Positions 19,820 to 31,306 are shown, counted from the stretch's first letter. The stretch: DNA of 64,000 nt from Botryosphaeria dothidea (GCA_011503125.2 WWBZ02000018.1:62001-126000); one strand, 5' to 3'. Numbers and translations are program-made. Notes: generated by a model from the sequence alone, not told the origin.

Positions 19820-20060
19820 CAATAAATATAGCATTTAAACCTGTTGTTGTTTATTTAAATTCTCTTGCTTGTAAAAAGGTTATCTTAAAGGATAACTATG
19901 GTAAAGAGGTTAAGAATAAGGGACATTAACTTTTGTACCTCCCCGGGTTTAAATGAGGGCGAGGTATACATCAAGCACCGATCTTCCTTTTTAAAGTTTA
20001 ACCTGCCTTTCCGGTAAAGGATGATATATATGTTTATCTGTTCTTTCTTTTATTTATTAA
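19820..20060 (+). pseudogene. Possible GIY-YIG linker relic and GC debris
   Basis: The translation 'KKVILKDNYGKEVKNKG' resembles the linker that precedes GIY in other proteins here ('KDRILRENKGKSGIYRW'). No GIY or YIG motif remains. A GC-rich piece ('CCTCCCCGGG') lies at about 19940. This call is weak. Confidence 0.3.
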
Positions 20061-20125
20061 ATAAATAGAATTTTATAGAGAGCCCTTGTTGGTTTATATA
20101 GAGGTTTGAGTTAAATATATTTCAT

Positions 20126-20205
20126 AAGATATCTGAGGAGGAGTATTTAGTAAGGTACACCAGTTAGTCTTGCTAAATATGGTAGGTTCAAAACCTACTA
20201 TCTTC
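20126..20205 (+). tRNA. tRNA-like element, identity unresolved
   Basis: A clean T-arm (GTAGG-TTCAAAA-CCTAC) is followed by TATCTT, which can pair with AAGATA at 20126-20131. The middle folds as an 8-bp stem (TTAGTAAG/CTTGCTAA) rather than a normal anticodon arm. It is either a degenerate tRNA or one I cannot fold. The window already has tRNAs for all amino acids. Confidence 0.35.
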
Positions 20206-20408
20206 AAAACCTATTGTTTATTTTTAAAAAGAAATTATAAACATATGTTAAGTATATTACCTCTATTATAAAATATAATAATCTTATAATTTATTATTTG
20301 TAATATTTAATTTAATTAATTTATTTTATATAGGATGAATCTGTAGGATTCATCTCTTTTCCGGATTAAAATTTTTATTATTTATAAGTTTTAATTTTAT
20401 ATGTGATA

Positions 20409-20480
20409 AAGAGTATAGTTTAATTGGTAAAATAGGAAGCTTCAAACTTCAAATTTTCAGTTCAAGTCTGGATGCTCTTG
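20409..20480 (+). tRNA. trnW: tRNA-Trp (UCA)
   Basis: The acceptor AAGAGTA pairs with TGCTCTT. The stem GAAG/CTTC closes the loop CTTCAAA (UCA), which reads both UGA and UGG. This supports genetic code 4. Confidence 0.93.
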
Positions 20481-20684
20481 TGTAAAAAAAACTAAAAATA
20501 ATTTAAACTTAACTGATATAGTATCTTTGATAAGTATTCTTCGTTATTTTAATGTTTTACATATTATACTCAAATACGGTGGTTATTTATTATGTGATTT
20601 TTCTTATATAGTATATTTAAACTTTTTCTTATAATTTGTACATAATAATTTTATAAAATTTAGTACATATTTATTTAGCATTAA

Positions 20685-20756
20685 GGTTCCTTAGCTTAAT
20701 AGGTAAAGCGCATTTTTGATAAGGATGTGATCGACGTTCAATTCGTCGAGGAATCA
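20685..20756 (+). tRNA. trnI: tRNA-Ile (GAU)
   Basis: The acceptor GGTTCCT pairs with AGGAATC. The anticodon loop TTGATAA gives GAU. Confidence 0.92.
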
Positions 20757-20784
20757 AAAATTATAAATATTTATAATAAGTATA

Positions 20785-20872
20785 AGAGAATTGACCGAGT
20801 GGTTTAAGGTGATAAGCTTGAAACTTATTTTAGTATAGCCTACTAACATCCGTTCGAATCGGATATTCTCTG
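20785..20872 (+). tRNA. trnS: tRNA-Ser (UGA)
   Basis: The acceptor AGAGAAT pairs with ATTCTCT. The stem ATAAG/CTTAT closes the loop CTTGAAA (UGA), and a long variable arm is present. Confidence 0.93.
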
Positions 20873-20898
20873 AACATAAACATATATATATCCATACA

Positions 20899-20971
20899 CG
20901 GGTTAGAGCCGGGTTGGTTAGGCGTCTCATTTGGGTTGAGGAGTAGTTATGTTCGAATCATAATGACCCGA
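20899..20971 (+). tRNA. trnP: tRNA-Pro (UGG)
   Basis: The acceptor CGGGTTA pairs with TGACCCG. The loop TTTGGGT gives UGG. It lies directly upstream of rnl. Confidence 0.92.
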
Positions 20972-22138
20972 AAGAAAAATATGTATATGATATATTGTAA
21001 AAATAATATTGAAATTTTATTTAGTAATGATGATGATCATCATCTCAGGAATGAATGATATGTAATGTGATATTTCATTATAACACTAAAAAGTGTTATG
21101 ATGGCAAGTATATAAAGAAACTATTATGGATGATAAAAGCTATATATCAAAGAGTCTAATGTGTTGATTGTTCTGTAGACTTATTCTTTTAGAATATAGT
21201 CTATTTACTCAACTGCGTAAAGGAAGACCCTGAAGATATAGTGCACTTCTAGGTGATAATCTTCACAGAACCTCCTTGGTTCTAACCAAGGTAGTAGGAT
21301 CCACTAAACTCTTAGAGAAATTATATTAATAAACGAAGTGAATTGAAATATCTTAGTAACTTCAGGAAAAGAAATCAAACGAGATTCTATGATTAGTGTG
21401 AACGAAAGTAGAAAAGCCTAAATATTAAGCAAGTAAAATGGATTAATCTGTTTGAATATAGGGGAACCTTCCTCTAAGGCTAAATATGATATATAAGCGA
21501 TAGTGAATGAGTACCGTGAGGGAAATATCTTGAAATAGTAGTTTTATAAGCAGCTCAAGTTAAGTTTAAGTAAAAAACGAGAGCGTACCTTTTGTATAAT
21601 GGGTCAGCAAGTTAATATTAGATGCGAGCATAGCACTATGCCTAGATAAACCGATTATGAAATAATGAATAAGTATCTAGTATTAGACCCGAAGCCTAGT
21701 GATCTTACCATAATCAGGATTATAAAAGTCCGAACGGGTTATCGTTGTAAAGATATCCGAAGAATTGTGGTAAGTTAGTGAAAGACAAAACTGACTAGGA
21801 TAGCTGGTTTTCCGCGAAACCTATATAAGTAGGTAATTCAAGTAACATCTTAGCAGGTACAGAACTGTGATCTCAGGCAAAATTTATTATCTTAGGTTAT
21901 TAAGATAATAGTTTTGCATACATCGGGGGATCGTGAAGATTTTATCGGTGAGTATTTGCTCTCGGAAGGGCAAAGATGAATATTGAATAATCAGACATAG
22001 TACGATAAGGTTGTATGTCTAAAGGGAAACAGCCCAGAACAAGTGTTTAAGGTTCCAAAATTATTGTTAAGTGAAATTAAGGAAGTATTTTTCAAATACA
22101 ACCAGGAAATAGGCTTAGAAGCGGCCATTTTTTGAAGA

Positions 22139-23718
22139 CCTACCGGATGATGTGGGATATCATCTATGTGGGAGAAACTATCAAACTCCGGGGAATTCCT
22201 AAAGCTTCTGATACCAAGCTATATTCGAAAGAATATAAGTGGCTGAACTAATTACTCAGGTATGGTAACAAGTCAGAAGATATCTGAAAAGATTATGGAA
22301 AATCGCGGATCTAAGTCAGATTTTAAATCCAAACCTTTGATTAATCGAAGTTTAAGATCTGTAAAAGAGCAACGAGTAGACGGTAGTTGATACAAGATAA
22401 TGTTAAATTATTTTGTATTTAAGGTGTACTCTAATGAGTTTAGAAATAAACTATCGAGTCAGAATCCCTTCTTAGCAAATAATAAACATGTAGGAAACAC
22501 CGGATACAAAGGAGGTGCTCCTTTTTATTTAACAAGAAAACTAAAATTAGTTAATAAATTATCTAATAAAAGTTTAAACTTTACTAACGTTTTAAATTTT
22601 AGTACTGCATCACAGATAACAAAATTACCTGGTTGATGAGTAACTGGGTTTGTGGATGCTGAAGGTTGTTTCCGTATTTCTATTATTAAAAATAAGAATT
22701 ACAAGGGCAATCCTTGATCTCCATCTCTTTATAGTGAAAATAATGGGTTAGGTAATTCTATGCCTTTATCTGTTAGACTTTATTTCCAAATAGGGTTGCA
22801 CTTAAAAGATGAAAAGATTCTAAAATTAATTCAATCCACATTAGGGGTTGGAAAAATTTATAGATCTAAGACTCGGTTAGATTATGTTGAATTACAGGTA
22901 TCCTCTTTTAAGGATATGTCTGCTATTATAAAATTTTTTGGTAAATATCCTCTAATTACTCAAAAATGGGCTGATTATTTACTTTTCAAAAAAGCCTATG
23001 AATTGATTCTGAATAAACAGCATCTTACTATTGAAGGTTTAAATAAATTAGTGGAAATTAAAGCTTTAATTAATAAAGGTCTTCCTGATCAATTAAAAGA
23101 AGCATTCCCTAAATTTGAACTTGTTAATATACAGAGATGTAAAGTTAATAAAGAAATACCTGATCCTAACTGAATTGCAGGATTTGTAAGTGGTGAGGGT
23201 AGTTTCATGGTTAGAATGTTTAAATCAGCTAGCCATGCAATAGGTTATCAGGTACAATTAAGATTTCAAATAACTCAACAATCTCGAGATAAATTTTTAA
23301 TGGAGAGATTTGTTAGTTATTTAGGTTGCGGATATATCTCTGAACGTGGAGATATTGTAGATTTTCAAGTAACAAATCTTATGGATATAGTTGATAAAAT
23401 AATACCGTTTTTTGAAAAGTACCCTATAATTGGAGTTAAATTGGATAATTACAATGATTTTTGTAAAGCAGCTCAACTTGTTAAGGATAAAGAGCACTTA
23501 ACTGTCGAAGGCTTAGAAAAAATTAGACTATTAAAATCTAATATGAACACACTTAGAGATATTAACTAATGTTAATATTCTTTTGCATAGCCTTGTAGAC
23601 ATTTAAAGGTCATACCTCTCCTCGAAATAAAGTGTGCAAATTATTAGATATTAGTAGATCATTATCTAATTATTTGTAAGAACTATTTGTTTATTGTTTG
23701 TATGATGAATCTGATGGT
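22139..23718 (+). other. rnl intron 1 (group I)
   Basis: It lies in the LSU region at about E. coli 1090 ('TTTTTTGAAG' before, 'TGCGTAACAGAGC' after). The recurrent core 'CAAACTCCGGGGAATTCCTA', 'ATCGCGGATCTAAGTCAG', 'AAAGAGCAACGAGTAGACGG' and 'AAGGTGTACTCTA' lies 5' of the HE gene. Splice sites are approximate. Confidence 0.8.
22400..23569 (+). CDS. LAGLIDADG homing endonuclease in rnl intron 1
   Basis: Open frame of 389 residues in code 4. Motif 1 is WVTGFVDAEGCFRISI (about residues 80-95) and motif 2 WIAGFVSGEGSFMVRM (about residues 258-273). The standard blocks are present (QSTLGVGKIYRS, YPLITQKWADYLLFKKA, EIKALINKGLPDQLKEAFP, QQSRDKFLMERF, SYLGCGYISE). Both motifs keep their acidic residues and no frame break is seen, so it may be active. 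It is related to the nad4, rns, cox3 intron 2 and 4, and nad2 intron proteins. It may start further downstream, since the first 60 residues are poorly conserved. Confidence 0.88.
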
Positions 23719-25862
23719 TATGCGTAACAGAGCACTGGTTCAATTATAAATTAATGTATATTAATTTATATAAGTTAAAAGCACCGAAAATATAACGGAT
23801 CTAAAACAATATACCGACACCTTGTCCATATTTATTAGTATTTGATAATAAAAACCGGATAAATACTTAAAATTTTTAGTAGATTCCTCTGGTTTTAAAA
23901 ATATTGTATTTACGGGGTAGCGGAACGTTGGGGAAATTTTGGATTTTTACTTTTTAAGTAAAAAAATTAGATAACCCAAGTGAGAATGCTGACATGAGTA
24001 ACGAAAAAGGGGAATACCCTCGCCTTAAGCTTATGGGATTTCTTTAAAGTAACGGCCTCTAAGTTTACAGACCTGCCCTAAAGGATTAAACGATGAGAAA
24101 ATCTTCCTTATGTATGACAACCTTAGAAAAAAGTTAATCTGTTTAATAGATAAGAAGATTTTGTATTAACACTGTTAATGCATTTGATAGCCATGTTAAA
24201 TGTGCTGTGGTATATCGAGTCTATATACTAAACCAGTAAAGCTGGATACTCTGTCACTGCTTGTCACAGGTCCTATGATCGTTGCAGGCCTACTGGTTCT
24301 TATTTTTTTGTATTGAATTATATGGCAAGTATTTTCAGTACATCCTTAAGGAAATAAACTGTATAGTAACAAAGGATGCTAGACAGATATTAAATAGATT
24401 AATCAATCTTTGAGAGTACTAAGCGTTCTGGAAAAAGACATAAGGTGTCAAATACAATGTTTACATTATATTATGACCAAACCGTACCTAGAAACTACCA
24501 CCAGTAAGCAAGTAGAGAATACGAAGGCGTTTGAGCTAACAATCATTAAGGAACTCGGCAAATTGACTCCGTAACTGCGGGATAAGGAGTGCCATTCTAA
24601 CTGATTAATATCAGGTTTAGAAGAGGAGGCACAGAATGGTGTTGTACGACTGTTTAATTAAAACACAGCACTTTGCGTAAGATGGCAAATCGAAGTATAA
24701 AGTGTGCCGTCTGCCCGATGATGGATGGTTAACGAATTTATTTAGCTGACTAAAATAGGCTAGGTTTTGAAGGAACCCCCATTCAATGGCGGCCTTATCT
24801 ATAAGGGTCCTAAGGTAGCGGAATACCTTGGCCGTTAAATGCGGTCTTTGCATGAATGATAAAACGATACAACAGCTGTCTCAATGATTGGCTCAGTGAA
24901 ATTGAAATAGCAGTGAAGATGCTGCTTACCTCTAGTTAGACGAGAAGACCCTATGCAGCTTTACTGTTGCTAGTTACTGGATATGATTTAACAAGTTGTA
25001 GTGTATAAGGTAATTGTTGAAATAAAATTGAAACACCTTTACTTTGTTTGTCATATCAGTAGAATACGCCTATCTAATAGTGACTCATTAATAGGCTAAG
25101 TTTACAAAGCTTATCCACAAAGGAAAAGGGGATATTTAATATAATAGCCCGGGAAACAGTTGCTAGTGGACGGTTTATGCGGGGCACAGATCCCATAAAA
25201 AGTACCTGGGTATATCCAAAGTTAATTTTGTAAAATTGCAAATTGCAATTGAATGTATATTGTCTTGTTTTCTTTGAAAACAAGATATATATATTCTATA
25301 TTTATTTTGTTATTAGTTATATATATAACTAATTCAGTTATTTTTCTATTGAGTTAGAGCTATATTTTTTAATCTAAGTAAGATTTTAACTATATGGGAA
25401 ATAGATGTAAAAAAAACATTAATTAAAATTATTAGTAATGTTTTTAGTTGTTATATTTGTATGCTTTGGTTTATTGCCAAAGATATTCTTATAATGATTT
25501 TGATATTTACTTCAAAAGTTTAATGGCTTAATCTTGCTTTACTGTTTGACCTACACGTCTTTCAGTCGCATAAGCGGGGCATAAGATCGCAAGACGCAGA
25601 AAGGAAAGGTCTTGTATTATTGAAAAAGCTACGCTAGGGATAACAGGCTAATTGCGCCAGAGAGTACAAATTGAGTGCGCAGTTTGGCACCTTGAAAAAA
25701 AAAATTATTTTTTTTCACAATATATAGTGTATTTTAAAAATTTCTTTAGTAGCTACTTACCTCCCCAGCACCGAGAGTGCGAGACCACACGAAGTGGGGG
25801 GGGACTAGTATGTTTTTATCAAAAGGTAATAAAATATTACCTTTAGGTTTACAATAATACTT

Positions 25863-26204
25863 AACTCCGGGAGCATTAGCTTTCTGGATTTGTGATGGCG
25901 GTCAATTAGTTAAAAGAGGAGGTATTACTCTATGTACTGATAACTATACTTTAGCTGAAGTTGAATTATTAATTCAAATATTGGCTAATATTTATAATGC
26001 TAAATGTTCTATCCATTATAAAAAGGGTAGAGCTGATAGATTATATCATAGAACCTAGCCCCCCCTTTTGGGGGGCGTTAATTCCTCCTCCTCCTCCTCC
26101 TCCTGAATAATCTACACAGGTAAAAACTCTTTTGATAACATTAAGCCGTTAATTACACAATATGTTCATCCATCTTTTCTTTATAAATTACACAAAAACA
26201 TGTA
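25863..26204 (+). pseudogene. Truncated LAGLIDADG relic in rnl intron 2
   Basis: Only the second half remains: LTPGALAFWICDGGQLVKRG, then ITLCTDNYTLAEVELLIQIL, interrupted by a GC cluster and a CTC trinucleotide run (26053-26106) with a TAG, and ending 'YVHPSFLYKLHKNM'. The intact neighbour in intron 3 shows the same layout ([14 protein letters not shown] .. MHPSMYYKLG). The motif residues GDG have become CDG. Confidence 0.8.
26053..26106. repeat. GC cluster plus CTC microsatellite
   Basis: 'CCTAGCCCCCCCTTTTGGGG' followed by about seven CTC repeats. It splits the LAGLIDADG relic of the mL2500 intron. The cluster again begins near a CTAG. Confidence 0.75.
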
Positions 26205-26541
26205 AATTAACAGACATCTTATATATATAACTAAATATTGTGACATCGGGGATTTCTTATAGTAATATAAGATTAGAAGTAGGCTATATGCTGGAACTTA
26301 CCATGACTAAGTCATGGTGACAATCAGCAGGGAAGTTTAAGTTTTATAAACACCCTCAACGACTAAACGCCTACATCCAGAATAATATTCTTCTCTCGAA
26401 TACTGGATGAAGATATAGTCTAAACCTTAGGGCTACTTAAGGATTAATAAATTAGCGATGTCGGCTTAGCTCATCCACATGAATGCAGGAATCATGAAGG
26501 GTACGACTGTTCGTCGATTAAAGAGCTACACGAGCTGGGTT

Positions 26542-27849
26542 ATTTTTAGCCCACAATTTCTACTTTTTATTAGTAGTCATTTAAATCGGGTGAATTGCAA
26601 GGACAACGTATAGTATGTACGCCTACTTGCAGCGAAGATTACTTAGGTATTTAAGTATATATCGTTCAACGACTAAAGGTTTAACCTTATTTAGTGCCCG
26701 ATACAATCATTAATATATTATTTAGCTTAAAATTTAAATTTTTCGCGTTGCGTTAATATTTAACTCAGGTATGTTTATATACTTGTTAGAGTGATGGAGT
26801 GCTTTTAAAGAGCGATAGTCACTACTTTACAATATAATTATTAAATAGTATTTAATATTATATAGACTAGATTCACAATATATGAAAATATATTATAGTC
26901 ACTGATGATTAAAATACATGACAAGAACAACAATTATTAGATTTTTAAATTCACTTAACAAATTAGCAGATTATGTTAGAAGTTATCGTAGTAAAACTAC
27001 ATTGCCTAAATATTTACATGAGGTACTCATTGGATTACTTTTAAGTGATGGTAGTCTGGAAAGATCTAGTATAACAAGTGCAGCACGTCTGTCTGTTATA
27101 TTTGGACTTAAACATGCATCTTATTTTTTCCACTTATATAATCTATTTGAGCCTTATGTAGGTACTAGTCCTGATGTGACTACGGTTTATAATAAAAAAA
27201 CTAAAAGTGATAATATGATTATTAAATTTAAAACACAAAGTTTACCTTTATTTGTGTATTATTATAATATGTTTTATAAATTAAACTCCTCTACGGGAGG
27301 ATTTGTTAAATGTATACCTGCCAACATAGAAGAGTTAATGACTCCAGTAGTTTTAGCTCATCTTATTATGGGGGATGGTAATATTAAACTTCCAGACCAT
27401 ATTATTAGAATTTATACTAATAGTTTCACTAAAGAAGAGGTAGAAAGACTAGCCTCAGCTATTAATTCTAAATTAAATATCTTGATTCGTGCTGTACATG
27501 ACAGAAACGGGCAATATATACTAGTAATAAGTAAAGATCAACTTACGAAAGTAAGAGATCTTGTTTTACCTTATATGCACCCTTCTATGTACTACAAATT
27601 AGGTATAGTGCAATCTGATATAGATTCTTTTTATTATTCTAAAATAAAAGGTTTAGTTTAATATATGCTTATAGAAAAGTATTTCGTTAACACACTGTTA
27701 TTCGTACACTATTCTATGGTAATATATTATCTTTTGTTTCTCTTTATTAAATTCTAATAGCTAAATAATAATATAGATTGTAAGACATAGTCTGAACAAC
27801 AGCGAAATCTGTTGAAGATTAGCCTAAATCTAATCATATAACAAGTTTG
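26542..27849 (+). other. rnl intron 3 (mL2585), group IA-type
   Basis: It lies between 'GAGCTGGGTT' and 'TAAATACGTCGTGAGACAG', equivalent to E. coli about 2585. The core has 'GGGTGAATTGCAAGGACA', 'CTTGCAGCGAAGATT', 'CGTTCAACGACTAAAGG' and 'ACATAGTCTGAAC', and the 3' end is 'ATAACAAGTTTG'. Its core resembles the one that hosts rps3. Confidence 0.88.
26918..27661 (+). CDS. LAGLIDADG homing endonuclease in rnl intron 3
   Basis: 247 residues of the LAGLIDADG subfamily seen in LSU rRNA introns. The first motif is VLIGLLLSDGSLERSS (about residues 36-52) and the second [16 protein letters not shown] (about residues 146-161), with the typical end LPYMHPSMYYKLGI. The frame is intact from ATG 26918 to TAA 27661. 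A small GC palindrome ('CTCCTCTACGGGAGGA') has entered in frame near residue 126 (SSTGGF). It is probably active, but activity cannot be judged from sequence alone. Confidence 0.9.
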   Translation: MTRTTIIRFLNSLNKLADYVRSYRSKTTLPKYLHEVLIGLLLSDGSLERSSITSAARLSVIFGLKHASYFFHLYNLFEPYVGTSPDVTTVYNKKTKSDNMIIKFKTQSLPLFVYYYNMFYKLNSSTGGFVKCIPANIEELMTPVVLAHLIMGDGNIKLPDHIIRIYTNSFTKEEVERLASAINSKLNILIRAVHDRNGQYILVISKDQLTKVRDLVLPYMHPSMYYKLGIVQSDIDSFYYSKIKGLV

Positions 27850-28284
27850 TAAATACGTCGTGAGACAGTATGGTTTCTATCTTCTAGAGGAAATTAGAGT
27901 AAAATAAGGATAGCCCCTTCGTACGAAAGGAGTTGGGTATGTTAACCTCTGGTTTACCTGTTGTTTATACGCTTAATATTAGCCATTGGCTTTGCCTTTG
28001 AAACAAAATAGTCTGATTTATCAGATTATGGGTATTGCTTTTACTCAAGTAAATATATATAGTATAGGCATGGCAGGAAAGCTAAGTTAGTTAAAGATAA
28101 GTGCTGAATGCATATAGGCACGAAACTTATCTTAGGATACTCTTAAATATATGTAGTAGAATACTACGAATATTACTTTTTAAAGTATTTATAGGCTTTA
28201 GCTGAAAGAGTTTTAATTCTTTTAGGTATAAAGTACTAATATTATTATTAACTAAATATCATACTTATCTAAAATATCTTTTTA

Positions 28285-28355
28285 TGCGGATTGATGTAAT
28301 AGTAACATAACTGGCTCATGCCCAGTATATATAGGTGCAAATCCTTTGTCCGCAT
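28285..28355 (+). tRNA. trnM: tRNA-Met (CAU)
   Basis: The acceptor TGCGGAT pairs with GTCCGCA. The stem ACTGG/CCAGT closes the loop CTCATGC (CAU). It is one of three intact CAU tRNAs; their initiator and elongator roles are not resolved. Confidence 0.9.
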
Positions 28356-28394
28356 TATTTATATGGGGTGATATAATATGGGAAATTTAAATAT

Positions 28395-28465
28395 GCCTGG
28401 TTTGCATAATAGTAATGCACCCGTTTTGTAATCGGAAGATATGAGTGCAAATCTCGTACTGGGCT
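28395..28465 (+). tRNA. trnT: tRNA-Thr (UGU)
   Basis: The acceptor GCCTGGT pairs with ACTGGGC. The loop TTTGTAA gives UGU. The anticodon stem has mismatches at its ends. Confidence 0.8.
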
Positions 28466-28517
28466 TATACATAATATTTGCATAATCTAATTAAAAAAAA
28501 TATCTGGATTATGTTTT

Positions 28518-28590
28518 AAGGCTATAGCTTAATAGGTAAAGCAAGCTGCTCATGATAGCTCAGATAAGTGTTCAACTCACTTTGGCCTTA
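28518..28590 (+). tRNA. trnM: tRNA-Met (CAU)
   Basis: The acceptor AAGGCTA pairs with TGGCCTT. The stem AGCTG/TAGCT closes the loop CTCATGA (CAU). Confidence 0.9.
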
Positions 28591-29229
28591 CATTAGTATG
28601 GTTTTTTATTTTTTTATGAAAAAAAAATAAAAGTTAACGGAGTATCCCATTGACCCTTCCCGTTGGTATCTCATCTTTATAATTTAGTGTAATCATCCTA
28701 TAAAGGGTGGTAAATATATTGTAAAGGATATACAACTGTAACTGGATAATATTTGTTTTTTCAGGATTAATTTTTTTATAGTTGTAAGGTAGTGCTTACT
28801 GATTTCCTTTTTTTTTTCAAATTACTAGTATTCTTACTCCCCCTACGGGTTAACAGATTAAAGAGAGGGATTATATTTTGTTCCGTAAGGGAAGGGAGGG
28901 ATGTATATAAATAAAAAAATTAGATATTGGAGCAAAAATCTAAATTTTTTACCTTATTATTTGTAATAAATATAGTTTAAACCTTCGTGCATATACATCT
29001 AGTAAAACTTAAAAATGTTTACTCTCCTCCTTTGTCTTTTTTTTTTGCTAAAAAATAAAACAGAAATTATTATACATAATTATAAATATTTATAGTTATA
29101 TATTAATCGGAGTGCTGGAATTGGTAGACTCTATTACTCATAATAAATAAACAAATAATTACATTTTTGTATCTATTAACTAATTATCTTTTTTTAAATC
29201 TAATATATTTTTAATATATCTAATTTATA
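28591..29229. other. Spacer with a trnL 5'-half remnant
   Basis: At about 29109-29130 'GAGTGCTGGAATTGGTAGAC' repeats the 5' half of trnL(UAA) at 29230 ('AAGTGCTGGAAGTGGTAGAC'), then diverges. The rest is AT-rich with one GC palindrome ('CCCCCTACGGGTT', about 28843) and no ORF. Confidence 0.65.
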
Positions 29230-29312
29230 ATCCAAGTGCTGGAAGTGGTAGACAGGGAAAATTTAAGCTTTTCTGAGATATTCTCGTGAACGTTCAAGTC
29301 GTTCTTTGGATA
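29230..29312 (+). tRNA. trnL: tRNA-Leu (UAA)
   Basis: The acceptor ATCCAAG pairs with TTTGGAT. The stem GAAAA/TTTTC closes the loop TTTAAGC (UAA), and a variable arm is present. Confidence 0.88.
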
Positions 29313-29484
29313 ATATAATTTATTCTATGTTGTATAAACTATGTAGTATTAATGTACTATTTTTGTAAAAATCCTTATATCTTTTTTTATTAATTAATAA
29401 TAATTAATCAATATTAATTATCATATTAATTTAGCTTTTAAATTTTTTATTCTAACCCCCCCCCCTTTATTAGTTATAGTAATA

Positions 29485-29514
29485 TAATCCAAGTTCGATT
29501 CTTGGCTGATATAA
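29485..29514 (+). pseudogene. 3' half of a trnR(UCU)-like tRNA
   Basis: 'AATCCAAGTTCGATTCTTGG' directly precedes the copied nad2 start. It corresponds to the T-arm of the trnR(UCU)-like tRNA in front of the real nad2 (52718-52786). The 5' half is absent. Confidence 0.7.
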
Positions 29515-30826
29515 TGTTACTTATTTCTTTAATTTTATTATTAATGTCTAATGCCGTTACTACTAGACGTGATAAATCTATATTATATTCTCGTGTTGTT
29601 ATTATAATATTATTATCTCTTATAATTATTTTATTTGTTAGTATTTTATACACTTTTTATGGATTCTATTCATATTTCTTATTAGGTTTAAAATACAGCT
29701 TATCTTTCTTATCTTACTTAATATCAAATAGTGATATGTTTTTTGGTTCATTAATTGAGTTAGTGCAGAACTCAGATATTGTAATACTTAGTACTCCAAT
29801 TGTTTTATACTATAAAGCTGATACTTTAAAATCATCGGAATTAAAAGATAATAAAGGAAAAACTGATATTTATAAGTGAACACAGATAGCATCGGGAAAA
29901 AGTTACGCAGGGTCTGCTATTGATTTATCTAAAAGATTTAGAAACTATTATAATATCTCGTACTTAGAAAGAGAAAGCAAGAAAAACAATAGTATGATTT
30001 ACAAAGCGTTGATTAAATATGGGTATAATAGTTTTGAGTTAAAAATATTAGAATATTATGATCCTGTCGTTCTGCTCTCTCTTATTTCTTATAGAAATAA
30101 GAGAGAAAACTAAGAGTAATATTATCTTTACTTAATTCTGAATATAATATTTTAAAAAAAGCAGGATCATTAGTAGGATTTAAACATTCAGAAGCTTCAA
30201 AAGAACTTATGAAAAAAAAGTCATATGAGACGTGTAATCTTAGAAGAAACTATATTAGCTAGATCAAGTTTGAAAGCCCAAGCTACAATTGTAATTAATG
30301 AAGCTACAGGTGAAGTTTTAACATTTACATCTGTCAGAAAGGCTGCAGAGTACATTGGTATATATTAGTTATATTTCTAAATCCTTAGAGGAGGTTAAAT
30401 TTTATTTAGGTAAAGGGTTCATTGTACATAAAATTAATGTTTCATATTCAGATATATTCAGCAGTACGGCTTATGCAGAAGCCCTCTACTCCAGAGAATA
30501 TAGTATAAATCACAGTGAGGCTTCAAAAGAGCTTCTTAGAAAAGCTAATTTGGTCCGTAAACATTCTACGGAAACTTTACAAAAATTATCGACTAATAGT
30601 ACTAATTCAAAAGCTGTCCTTGTAATTAATAATTTGAATATGGAAACTAAATAGTTTTCTTTAATATCATCTTCCGCTTTCCAGGGGGACCGTAAAGGTC
30701 CCACCTGGACAGGCCCCCTTTGGAGGAGGGACTAGATATTTAAGCGTGGATGAGTCATATGTACGTAGTTGTATTAAAAACAATAAACCATATAAAGGAC
30801 CTACAATATTTAGAAAAAGTGCATAA
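29511..30826 (+). pseudogene. nad2 5' end fused to a decayed GIY-YIG endonuclease
   Basis: The first about 31 codons are an almost exact copy of the nad2 start at 52788 ([20 protein letters not shown], a few differences in 100 nt). The frame then diverges and enters a GIY-YIG module at about 29840: 'LKDNKGKTDIYKW', 'KSYAGSAIDLSKRF' and 'ALIKYGYNSFELKILEYY'. GIY has become DIY and YIG has become YAG. A palindrome ('CTCTCTTATTTCTTATAGAA', about 30074) breaks the frame, and the C-terminal repeats follow in fragments (NHSEASKELLRKANLVRKHS), split by a GC cluster at about 30680. The end 'FRKSA' stops at 30826. It is probably non-functional. Confidence 0.8.
30685..30740. repeat. GC cluster in the GIY-YIG relic
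   Basis: 'GGGGGACCGTAAAGGTCCCA' and 'GGAGGAGGGACTAG' flank a hairpin. It ends in ACTAG and interrupts the C-terminal repeat region of the relic. Confidence 0.75.
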
Positions 30827-30896
30827 CTTTTTCTAAATATAGAATATTAAATATTAGTATAGTAAGGAAGGTAAATATATCTATTTCTTGCCTTTA

Positions 30897-30955
30897 CCGG
30901 GGGGAAGGTCCCCTTTAGGGGCCTGACCGGAGGGACAGTCCCCCTCGGGGACTAG
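30897..30955. repeat. GC cluster, 'AAGGTCCCC..GGGGACTAGG' family, copy 1
   Basis: It shares 'GGGGCCTGACCGGAGGGACA' and 'GTCCCCCTCGGGGACTAGG' with 32212-32262 and 50680-50738. The near-identity of three scattered copies shows recent movement. Confidence 0.88.
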
Positions 30956-31232
30956 GTTATTACCCACTGCTTTTCGCGTATATTTATAAAGGGGCGGGAA
31001 TAAAAAGGTTTAAAGCCCTTTATGTAATACATCAAGATATTATATATAAAAAAGTTATTTTTTTTTTATTAAGATTCGCTGATTTATCATCGTAAACGTT
31101 CAAGTCATATTTCGGATGTGAATTGTATATAATTTAACATTTTTATATTATCTTTATAATAGACCCAATCGTCAATAGGTTACGGGGTTTATTATCTAAT
31201 TCAATATATTTAAATATATAGTATTATAATAA
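30956..31232. other. Spacer before trnE
   Basis: AT-rich, with no gene. 'CGTAAACGTTCAAGTCATAT' at about 31093 resembles part of the trnL(UAA) T-arm ('GTGAACGTTCAAGTCGTTCT') and may be a fragment. Confidence 0.5.
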
Positions 31233-31306
31233 GACCCTGTCGACAAGTCTGGTTAAGTCATAACTCTTTCACTGTTAGATCCAGGGTTCGAACCCCTGCA
31301 GGGTTA
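31233..31306 (+). tRNA. trnE: tRNA-Glu (UUC)
   Basis: The acceptor GACCCTG pairs with CAGGGTT. The loop CTTTCAC gives UUC. A 3' half of this tRNA recurs at 32716-32763. Confidence 0.85.

Larger units (their letters stand above)
25693..26455 (+). other. rnl intron 2 (mL2500), group I
   Basis: It is inserted between '..TTTGGCACCT' and 'CGATGTCGG', that is at about E. coli 2500. The exon ends in T and the intron in G. Core pieces: 'TATGCTGGAACTTA', 'ACAATCAGCAGGGAAG', 'CTCAACGACTAAACGCC' and 'GATGAAGATATAGTCTAAAC'. Confidence 0.85.
21085..28250 (+). rRNA. rnl: Large subunit ribosomal RNA (four exons)
   Basis: Recognised by conserved 23S segments: 'GGCTTAGAAGCGGCCATTT' (about 22111), 'TGCGTAACAGAGCACTGG' (about 23721), 'TAAGGTAGCGGAATACCTTG' (about 24811), 'GACGAGAAGACCCTATGCAG' (about 24939), 'GGGATAACAGGCTAATTGC' (about 25637), 'CGATGTCGGCTTAGCTCATC' (26456), and 'CGTCGTGAGACAG' (about 27855) with 'CCCCTTCGTACGAAAGGA' (about 27914). 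Introns interrupt it at about 22138-23718, 25693-26455 and 26542-27849. Site 2449, the usual home of the rps3 intron in filamentous ascomycetes, is uninterrupted. Both ends of the gene are estimates. Confidence 0.92.
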